Assembly: GCA_011171075.1 (NCBI GenBank)
Contig: DUFD01000002.1
Coordinates: forward strand, 1-64,000
Length of the DNA stretch: 64,000 nt
Direction of reading: 5' to 3'
From: Dehalococcoidia bacterium
GTDB taxonomy: Bacteria > Chloroflexota > Dehalococcoidia > Dehalococcoidales > Fen-1064
The notes beneath the pieces are model-generated. The model was not told the origin of the DNA, did no database searches, and saw only the letters and a list, made by a program, of their open reading frames with translations. Below, in pieces: positions 1 through 8,800 of this stretch (position 1 is the stretch's first letter; each line of letters opens with the position of its first letter). The position numbers were made by a program, and so were the translations under genes.

Positions 1-1
1 A

Positions 2-3000
2 ACGACCAGCGAAACTGGCGGCTATACCATTATCGGTCTGCCATACGGTGACTACAATATATTCGCTGGCGGTGGGGCGAACCCGCAATATGTTAGTGAG
101 TGGTACAACAACCAGTCCACACGTGAAACGGCCGACACCGTATCGGTAACGGCCGAAGCTGCCGATGTCACTGGCATAGATTTTGTTCTGGCAATTGGTG
201 GTAGTATCACGGGTGTTGTCACTCCGAATGGCGGCGACTCGTGGCTCAATGACGTCAGAGTTCTCGTCTTTAACGCTACCACCAAGGGAAAGGTTGCTGA
301 AGCCGGTACGCTTCAGGACGGCATGACCTACCTTGTCCAGGGTATCCCGGCAGGTAGCTACATCGTTATGGCCAAGGCGCAGGAGCGTGCCCGTGTCTAC
401 TGGAACAATACCATAGATATAAACGCTGCTACGTCGGTACAGGTAACCGCTCCCGGCGTTACGGCCAACATCAACTTCAGTCTTCCGGAAGGTGGTCGTT
501 TCAACGGTCGGGTGATGATGCCCGGCAGTCCCGAACCTGTGCAGCTCTCTGGGGCCAAGGTTACCGCCTACATGCTGAATGACCTTACCACTTCAGACGA
601 GGAATTTGATGACCTCATTTTCAGTATATACACGAACGATATGGGTGAATACGAACTGGATGGCCTCCCCTTCGGTGATTACAAGATAAAAGCCCAGGGG
701 GGCGAAGGCCAGACAGTCATCCCAAGATACTGGAGCGAGTACGGCGGTGCCAGTACCTGGGAAGAGGCCGGAGTCAAGCACCTCGATAACCGCTGGGGTG
801 AGTGGATAGAATTCTGGCTCGACCCGGCCGCACTGGCAACTGGCTCCGTTTTCCAGGGTGACGGCGTCACCCCGATTGAGGGTGCTAACGTCTTCGCCAT
901 GGAGGAAATGTTCTACGGTGAAGGTAGCGACTGGCAGCACTTGTCAGCGACGCAGACAGAAGCCGACGGCAGTTTTGAGCTGTTCGTGCCGGCTGACCGT
1001 AACTTCGTGGTCGGCGCTGAGGCCGAAGGCAGAGTACGCATGTTCTTCCAGGGCACCTTTGATCCCTCTGAAGCTGTTCGGTTCCACCTCATGGTAGGTG
1101 AAGAGGTTGGAGGTGTGAACTTCAGCCTTGAGCCTGCCGGTACTATCTCCGGAACCATATACGATGCGGCTACTGGCCAGCCGCTGGCGGACTGCATGGC
1201 CATGGCTACGAACCCGACAACCGGTGTCAATTTTAAGGCATCAACTGATGCAAGTGGCACCTATACAATAGACAACCTGCCTTTCGGCGAGTACATCGTA
1301 ATGGCTATGGGTATGCCGGATGACCCGGATACCCAGAACTACGCGATGGAATGGTGGCAGGAGACGAACAACTGGGATGCGGCGACTCCGGTGGTCGTGA
1401 ATACAGCCACGTCTGATGTCACCGGTATTAATTTCACACTCGAGCCAGGCGGTGCCATTGAGGGCATGGTCAGGCACGAGCATGGCTGGGACATGGACGG
1501 TGCCCTGGTGACGCTATATCTTCTCGACGGTACACCAATAGCTCGGACCCGAAGTCGGGGTTGGGAAGGCTACCGCTTCAACGGCGTGCCTTCCGGGTCC
1601 TACAAGATAAGCGCCTGGTATATCGAGCCGCAGGGTAACAGTAACACCCAGCATGTCTTCTACAATGGTCAGGGCTCTTTTGAGACGGCCGATGTGATAG
1701 AGGTGACTGCCCCAAATACGGTCTCCGGCATCGACTTCTCACTACCCCAGGCCAACGGTCAGATAAGCGGACTTATAATTTACAGCGGTGAATTACAGCC
1801 CAGCGACTACCAGCAGGTGGTGGTTGTGGCACGGCCTTATGACTTCTATGCTTCCGACGAAATGTCGTACACAAAGATACTGGCTGATGTCGGCTCTTAC
1901 ATGCTGGAGCGTATTGCCGACGGTACCTACATAGTGATGGCTTTCCTGGATGTGGATGGCAACTCCCGTCCTGATGCCGGCGAGCCCTACGGTTTCTACG
2001 GTGACCCGAACACGGTCACCCTGCAATCTACTCCTGAGAACCAGTGGCCTCAGGTACCTGGAGTGACCATAATCATTACCGACGAGGCCAAAGGTATCAT
2101 CGTAGGTGAAGCCTTCCTCGAAGATAGTGAGGACAACAGCGGCATCACAGTCAGCGCCGGAAGCTACCAGACGACCACTGACGCAGACGGCTCATACATC
2201 CTGAACGTGGCACCCGGTACCTACACGGTAACCATATCCAAGGGTAATTACCTGGCCGCTGTCTCAGCGGAGGTATACGTGGTCGACGTCCTCAGTGGCG
2301 AACCGACCGAGATGCCGGCCGCAGTGCTGCTTAAAGGTGACTATAATGGTGATGGGATTATTAACATCGCTGACCTCATAGCCGTAGCAGAAAACCTCGG
2401 CACGACCGGACCTGCTGGTGACTTGAACAGTGATGGTTCTGTGGATGCTTTGGACCTAGTCCCGATTGGCAGGAACTTCGGCGAGACCAGCAGCCTCTGG
2501 CTGGAAGAAGGGTCTACTCCCTCAGTACTGCCTCAGGGTAATGGTCTTGCCTCGGTTACTATAGACCCTGCTGCGGAGACATTTGCCCCGGGTGAGACGA
2601 CAGGCATCGATGTTAACGTTAAGGATGCCCTGAACATCTTTGCTGCCGAGTTTCACCTGAGCTTTGACCCTGCTCTGGTCGAGGTGCAGGATGCTGACGC
2701 GTCGCTCGGTGGCGCTCAGATTGCTCCTTCAGACGAGCTCTTCCCGTTCGTACCTGGGGCATACCACAGTGATGCTGGGACAGCCCTCTACTACTACAGC
2801 TACTCGGCTTCCGGCGGAGGTTATTTCATTGCCAGTTGTGAGGCGGATAATACCCTCGGTACGATAGACTATACCATCGTTTTACTGGCCCCCGAGAACA
2901 AGGATAATACTAACCCTGTCTCGGCTGGCTCCAGTGGGGCAGACCTGGCAACAATTACCTTCCTCGGAGTTGACGAGGGCAATGCCGACATCGCTTTCAG

Positions 3001-5467
3001 CGGCACGCCCAAGCTGGCGGACGGCCTGGGTGATCTCATAACCGTGGATACCCTGACCGGCGCCACACTTACTGTACAGACACCCCCGCCGGAGATTTCT
3101 GACATCGTGATTAGCAATGTTGGTGACAAGAGCTTCACGGTGTCGTGGGTGACTAACGTTGACACCACTGGACAGATAAACTACGGCACCTCTGTCGATA
3201 GTCTGACGAGCGCGGCCTATGACGACCGTGGTGAGACGACGGAGGATGATACGCACCATGTCACCATCAGTGGTCTGGCAGCAGGTACTACCTACTACTT
3301 CGAAGTTGTCTCCGGTGTAACTACAGATGACAATGGCGGGTCGAAATATAACGTGACCACGGGGCCCAGTCTTTCATTCACCATGCCGGAGATGATAAGC
3401 GGCAAGGTGTACAAGATGGATGGTACCACGCCGGCTGAGGGCACCATCGTTTACGCCCAGATTGGTACTTCTCAGGTGCTCTCCGGTCTGGTGGACAGCA
3501 GCGGTACCTGGGGTTTGAATATTGCCCCGATAAGGACAGCCGACTTCCAGAACTACTACACACACGCGGACGCAGATGAGATGACGATTGATGCTCAGGG
3601 TGGCGGTGACGGCTCCGGCTCGCAGACGGTGACCATTGCTGATGCCAAAGCAGGCACGCCGGAGATAACCCTGATACCCAACTACGCCCCTACTGTTGAG
3701 AACGTTACAGCATCGCAGGATGCCGGCACCGGTACTATCAGCATTGAGTACGATGTCTATGACCAGGACGAGGACGACACCAGTGTTGAGGTGAGCTTCG
3801 CCTACTGGAATGGCTCGGCTTATGCTACCTGTACCACGGTCACCGGTAGCGGTACCAAGACGGTGTCCACCACAGCAACTCACTACACCGCTACCTGGGA
3901 TGCCAAGACGGACTTCAATGGCAAGTACATGACTACTGCCAAGATAAAGGTCCTTGCCAACGACGGTAATGTCCAGGGCATTGGAAATGGTATAAGTGCT
4001 GACTTCACACTGGACACCAAGGGCCCAATCGATGTTGCCTGCAGCTCTCCGGCGACCGGGGCGACCGATGTGTCCGTCAGTCCGACCCTGACAGCAGGCA
4101 CGGCCTCTGACCAGAGCGCGCCTATATCCTATAAATTCGTGGTCGCCAGAGATGCGGCCTTCGAGACAGGGGTCCAGGAGAGCAGCTGGTTAGACACCAA
4201 TACCTGGGTTCCCTCACCTCGCCTGCAGGCACCGGAGGTAACCTATTATTGGAAAGTGAAGGCGAAGGACAGCTTTGGAAATATAAGCGAGAGTACTGCC
4301 TTCACACTCACCACGCTGGCAGTAATACCAGTCGACGCCACACTGGTGGACGGCTGGAACATCATCGGCCTGGCGGTGGAGCCAAGTGAGACGTATACTG
4401 CCTCGACCATGGCTGCGGAGATAAACGAACAGGGTGGAAATGTCACCCAGGTGTTCTACTGGAACGCGGCTGCTGGCAGCTGGGACTTCTACCTGGTGGA
4501 AATCCAGTACGGCACCGATTTTGAGTTAGAGGTCGGTAATGGCTACCTGCTCCAGAGCACAACGGCCAGCACCTGGACCTACTGGGGTGTGCCGATGTCG
4601 GCGGACTACTCAGCCACGGTCGACCCGCAGGTAACTAACGTAGCCGACAAATCATTCACCGTATCCTGGATAAGCCAGAGTGCCGAACAGGGTCTGGTGA
4701 ACTATGGCACCAGTCCTGACAGCCTGACAAACGTGGCCTATGACGACCGCGGACAGTCAACCTCTGATGACACCCACCACGTCAGCATCAGTGGCCTGAC
4801 TGCCGAAACAACCTACTACTATGAGGTCGTCTCCGGTGGCACTACCTATAACAACGGCGGTTCTCCCTACCAGATAACCACCGGGCCCAGCCTGTCGTTC
4901 ACCATGCCGGAGATGATAAACGGCACGACAAACAAGACCGGTGGCACCACGGCAGCCGAAGGCGCCATTGTCTATGCCCAGATTGGTACCTCTCAGGTTC
5001 TTTCCAGTCTGGTAGACAGCAGTGGCACCTGGGGCCTGAATATCGCCCCGATAAGGACGGCCGACTTCCAGAGCTACTACACACATGCTGACACAGACGA
5101 GATAAGTGTCGAGGCGCAGGGCGCCGGTGACGGCTCCGATTCGCAGACGGTGACTATCTCTACTGCGAAATCTGGGGCACCTGCGATGGAGGTATCCATC
5201 GCCGCCCAGCTAGACTTCGTTGACGGCTGGAATCTGGTTGCCCTGCCGGTGGAACCCGCCACCAGCTACACTGCCAGTACTGCCGCTGCGCAGATAAATG
5301 ACCAGGGTGGCAATATTACCCAGGTGTTCTGGTGGAATGCAGCCGCCGGTGGCTGGGACTTCTACCTGGTTGAAATCCAGTACGGCACCGACTTCGACAT
5401 CGAGCTTGGAGAAGGCTACCTGTTCCAGAGTAGTACGGCCAGCACCTGGAGTATCCCGGGCTCTTAA
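2..5467 (+). CDS. Large secreted multidomain protein with dockerin and cohesin domains (5' partial)
   Basis: The ORF track starts at an internal ATG (323), but the frame is open back to base 2 and reads the same kind of repeat, so the true start lies left of the window. Numbering from the 323 ATG, residues 1-650 are tandem carboxypeptidase-regulatory-like beta-sandwich repeats with GxY and VTGINFxL endings. A dockerin type I pair of calcium loops follows (about 669-722; DYNGDGIINIADL and DLNSDGSVDALDL), then a cohesin-like domain (about 742-916). Next come an FN3 domain, the shared MPEMI module, two Ig-like segments, a DGWN domain, a second FN3-MPEMI pair and a second DGWN domain at the C-terminus. 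No C-terminal membrane anchor is seen. Likely an extracellular structural or adhesive protein; the cohesin-dockerin pair suggests non-covalent assembly with other surface proteins. Domain calls are by motif; function is inferred. Confidence 0.85.
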   Translation, partial: TTSETGGYTIIGLPYGDYNIFAGGGANPQYVSEWYNNQSTRETADTVSVTAEAADVTGIDFVLAIGGSITGVVTPNGGDSWLNDVRVLVFNATTKGKVAEAGTLQDGMTYLVQGIPAGSYIVMAKAQERARVYWNNTIDINAATSVQVTAPGVTANINFSLPEGGRFNGRVMMPGSPEPVQLSGAKVTAYMLNDLTTSDEEFDDLIFSIYTNDMGEYELDGLPFGDYKIKAQGGEGQTVIPRYWSEYGGASTWEEAGVKHLDNRWGEWIEFWLDPAALATGSVFQGDGVTPIEGANVFAMEEMFYGEGSDWQHLSATQTEADGSFELFVPADRNFVVGAEAEGRVRMFFQGTFDPSEAVRFHLMVGEEVGGVNFSLEPAGTISGTIYDAATGQPLADCMAMATNPTTGVNFKASTDASGTYTIDNLPFGEYIVMAMGMPDDPDTQNYAMEWWQETNNWDAATPVVVNTATSDVTGINFTLEPGGAIEGMVRHEHGWDMDGALVTLYLLDGTPIARTRSRGWEGYRFNGVPSGSYKISAWYIEPQGNSNTQHVFYNGQGSFETADVIEVTAPNTVSGIDFSLPQANGQISGLIIYSGELQPSDYQQVVVVARPYDFYASDEMSYTKILADVGSYMLERIADGTYIVMAFLDVDGNSRPDAGEPYGFYGDPNTVTLQSTPENQWPQVPGVTIIITDEAKGIIVGEAFLEDSEDNSGITVSAGSYQTTTDADGSYILNVAPGTYTVTISKGNYLAAVSAEVYVVDVLSGEPTEMPAAVLLKGDYNGDGIINIADLIAVAENLGTTGPAGDLNSDGSVDALDLVPIGRNFGETSSLWLEEGSTPSVLPQGNGLASVTIDPAAETFAPGETTGIDVNVKDALNIFAAEFHLSFDPALVEVQDADASLGGAQIAPSDELFPFVPGAYHSDAGTALYYYSYSASGGGYFIASCEADNTLGTIDYTIVLLAPENKDNTNPVSAGSSGADLATITFLGVDEGNADIAFSGTPKLADGLGDLITVDTLTGATLTVQTPPPEISDIVISNVGDKSFTVSWVTNVDTTGQINYGTSVDSLTSAAYDDRGETTEDDTHHVTISGLAAGTTYYFEVVSGVTTDDNGGSKYNVTTGPSLSFTMPEMISGKVYKMDGTTPAEGTIVYAQIGTSQVLSGLVDSSGTWGLNIAPIRTADFQNYYTHADADEMTIDAQGGGDGSGSQTVTIADAKAGTPEITLIPNYAPTVENVTASQDAGTGTISIEYDVYDQDEDDTSVEVSFAYWNGSAYATCTTVTGSGTKTVSTTATHYTATWDAKTDFNGKYMTTAKIKVLANDGNVQGIGNGISADFTLDTKGPIDVACSSPATGATDVSVSPTLTAGTASDQSAPISYKFVVARDAAFETGVQESSWLDTNTWVPSPRLQAPEVTYYWKVKAKDSFGNISESTAFTLTTLAVIPVDATLVDGWNIIGLAVEPSETYTASTMAAEINEQGGNVTQVFYWNAAAGSWDFYLVEIQYGTDFELEVGNGYLLQSTTASTWTYWGVPMSADYSATVDPQVTNVADKSFTVSWISQSAEQGLVNYGTSPDSLTNVAYDDRGQSTSDDTHHVSISGLTAETTYYYEVVSGGTTYNNGGSPYQITTGPSLSFTMPEMINGTTNKTGGTTAAEGAIVYAQIGTSQVLSSLVDSSGTWGLNIAPIRTADFQSYYTHADTDEISVEAQGAGDGSDSQTVTISTAKSGAPAMEVSIAAQLDFVDGWNLVALPVEPATSYTASTAAAQINDQGGNITQVFWWNAAAGGWDFYLVEIQYGTDFDIELGEGYLFQSSTASTWSIPGS
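4340..5464 (+). repeat. Two copies of the 'DGWN' C-terminal domain
   Basis: Two roughly 85-residue units are encoded at about 4340-4600 and 5206-5464 inside the first gene. Both begin with VDGWN and carry NAAAGxWDFYLVEIQYGTDF, separated by one FN3-MPEMI module. The similarity is clear in protein and largely kept in DNA, which points to internal duplication. Family not recognised. Confidence 0.75.
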
Positions 5468-5518
5468 GCGGGTGGTGCGGTTGAAGAGAAAGAGATGGAG
5501 CCTAGGATGACCTGGCAA

Positions 5519-5549
5519 GACAGGGGAAGGTTTAACGCCTTCCCCTGTC
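5519..5549 (+). terminator. Hairpin after the first surface-protein gene
   Basis: A perfect 12-bp stem (gacaggggaagg / ccttcccctgtc) with a 7-nt loop lies about 50 nt after the stop codon. The downstream tract is pyrimidine-rich but has no clean U run. The rest of 5550-5864 has no convincing gene; it holds a small hairpin at 5698-5715 and another at 5816-5833 just before the next gene's ribosome binding site. Confidence 0.6.
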
Positions 5550-5864
5550 CCTTCTTGAACTCCGAACCCGTTACGTCGGCGTATCAGTATATCTACCTAG
5601 ATTATCGTTGCGGGCACTACTTATTGGGAAGTCCATCATCAAGTGTAGACAGGTACTCACGCTCTAAGGGATTTCTCTATGGAAAGCTGTGTCCACTACC
5701 TATCTTGAAATAGGTGCCGAGACGAATGTGCCACCATTATGGTGCGGGCGATAATTGGGTAGACAAGTATTGGCTGTGACGGATGTTATATAGAGCACAG
5801 AAATACATGCAGGAGACTGAGGAGACACTCAGTTTATACGCATTGTCTCGGAGGAGGTAGGACA

Positions 5865-8800
5865 ATGGTAAGTTCCACTATTGTCAAACTATGGCGTATT
5901 GCCACAACGGTCAGTCTGATAGCGGCTCTGATGCTTGCACTTCCGTCTATTCAGGCTGAAGCAGCGAGCATGGCCCATCAGGTGACCAATGTTGGTGACA
6001 AAGCGTTTACCGTAACCTGGACTACCAGTACCGCAGAAACAGGTTATGTGAAATACAGCACCAACCCCGAAAGCCTGACCAACATCGCCTCTGACGACCG
6101 GGGGCAGACTACGGAAGACGATACTCACCATGTCAGTATCAGCAGTCTCACTGCCGAGACTACTTACTATTATGAGATTGTATCCGGTGGCACTACTTAC
6201 AACAATGAAGGCTCTCCATACGAGTTGACTACAGGACCCGGGCTCGGGTTCGCCATGCCGGAGATGATTAACGGCACGGTGTATAAATCAGATGGGACTA
6301 CGGTTGCGGAGGGTGCTATCCTCTATGCCCAGATTGGTACTTCCCAGATATTGTCGAGCCTGGTGAATGACCAGGGAGTCTGGGGACTGAACATTGCCCC
6401 GATAAGGAACAGTACCTATCAAAGCTATTACTCGCACTCCGACAGCAGTGAAAGCACCCTTAGTGCCGACGGCAGTGCTGACGGTACCACCAGCCAGACA
6501 CTAACCATCGCTCAGGTAAAGGCCGGAAGCCTGGAAATGACACTGGCAGTTGCCCTGGCTGCAGACTTCACCGCCGATATCGTGGTGGCTGATGTCGATG
6601 AGACCATTCAGTTCACCGATGCCACCTCCGGTGGCGTCTCTCCTTATACATATGAGTGGGACTTCGATAACGACGGCACCGTGGACAGCACCGAGGCCAG
6701 CCCTACCCATGCTTATACCTCGGCTGGCACCTACACCGTCAGTTTGACAGTGACAGATAATGAATCAGCTACGGATACAAAGACCAGGACCGATTACATC
6801 AATGTTGCCGAGACGCTGGTAGCCGGTTTCAGTGCTGATATTGTGGTAGCCGATATTGATGAGACCATTCAGTTCACCGATGCCACCACTGGTGGTACCA
6901 GTCCTTATACCTACCGGTGGGACTTTGAGAATGACGGTACCGTAGATAGCACGGAGGCCAGTCCTACCCATGCCTATTCCAGCGCCGGGACTTACACCGT
7001 TAAGCTGACGGTATTCGACTCCTTATCGCGCTCCGATTCCGAGACCAAGACAGATTACATCAATGCCGCCGAGACGCTGGTAGCAGCTTTCAGTGCCGAT
7101 ATTGTAGTGGCCGACATCGGTGAAAGTATTCAGTTTACCGATGCCACTGCTGGTGGCGTTACCCCTTATACCTATGCGTGGGACTTTGACAACGACGGGA
7201 CGGCCGATAGTACCGAGGCCAGCCCCAGCTATGCTTATTCCACGTCAGGCACCTTCACCGTTGACCTCGCTGTGACCGATGCATTATCACGCAGCGATTC
7301 CGAGACCAAGACCAACTATATCACAGTACCGGCAACGCTGGTGGCTAACTTTACAGCCGACCAGACTGAAGCCGGCGTCGGTACGACCATTCAGTTCACC
7401 AACACCAGTACCGGCGGTGTGGCCCCCTTTACCTATGCCTGGGACTTCAATAACGACGGTACTACAGACAGCACGGAGGCCAGCCCTACCCATATTTACA
7501 ACACCGACGGCTCCTATACCGTCAGCCTGACAGTGACCGATTCCCGCTCGAGTGAGGATTCCGAGACCAAGACTAATTACATCACTGCTCTGCCTGTCAG
7601 CATCACTCACCAGTTGACCAACATAGGTGATAAGGCCTTTACGGTGACCTGGTTTACCAGTGAGGCGAAAGTGGGTTATGTAAAATATGGCACCAGCGCC
7701 GGCAGTCTAACGAACATAGCCTCCGACGACCGGGGGCAGACTACAGAAGACGATACTCACCATGTCAGCATCACCGGCCTTGCAGCTAATACCACATATT
7801 ACTATATGATTGTGTGTGGCGGTGTTACCTACAACAATGAAGGGGCACCGTATGAGGTGACCACCGGTCCCAGCCTCTCCTTCACCATGCCTGAGATGAT
7901 TAGCGGCACTGTCTATAAAGAGGACGGAACCACACCCGCCGAGGGTGCCATTATCTTTGCCAGCATTGGTGATTCCCAGGTGCTGTCAACGCTGGTAGAC
8001 AGCAGCGGGCTCTGGGGATTGAATATCGCTGCAATAAGGGAGGCCGATTTCCAGAGCTACTACACGCATGCAGATGAGGATGAGATTACTATTCAGGCCC
8101 GCGGCGGTAACGACGGCACAGCCAGTCAGGCCGTGACCATTACCGAAGCTAAAGCCGGGACACTTGAGATGACGTTAATGACCTACCTTACCGCTGACTT
8201 TTCAGCTGATGAGACAGCGCCCGGAGTTGGTGACACCGTCCAGTTCAGTGACCTGACTGCCGGTGGAACCTCTCCTTACACATATGAATGGGACTTCGAC
8301 AATGACGGAACGGTCGATAGTACCGAGGCCAGCCCAAGCCACGTTTATACCTCCTCCGGCACCTATACCGTCAGCCTGACAGTCACCGACAACGAATCCG
8401 ATACGGATACCGAGACTAAGACAGATTATATTACCGTAGTTGATGTGCTGGTCAGTATTACCGTATTCCCGGCCAGCCCTGAGATCACCCTTGGTGACCA
8501 GCTGCAGTTCAAGGCGATAGGGACCTATACTGACGGCTCAAAGTCCGATATCACCACTGGTGCTGGGGTCAACTGGACCAGTTCCGTTACAGCGGTGGCC
8601 GACATTGCTGCTGGAACCGGTCTAGCCAGCACCGCCGGTAAGGCAGCAGGCACAACTGTGATAACAGCAACCCATACCGGTCGGAGTATTAGTGGCAACA
8701 CGACCCTTACGGTGCTTGCCGATAAGGTGGCCCCGGTGGTAACCCTGGCCAGTCCGACCGAAGGACTGGTGCTAAGTGACACCGCCCTAACAGTCAGTGG

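Noticed and set aside
5640-5850. Possible riboswitch (for example c-di-GMP) before the giant surface-protein gene
   Set aside because: Several small hairpins are present, but none of the conserved GEMM or other aptamer blocks could be found.
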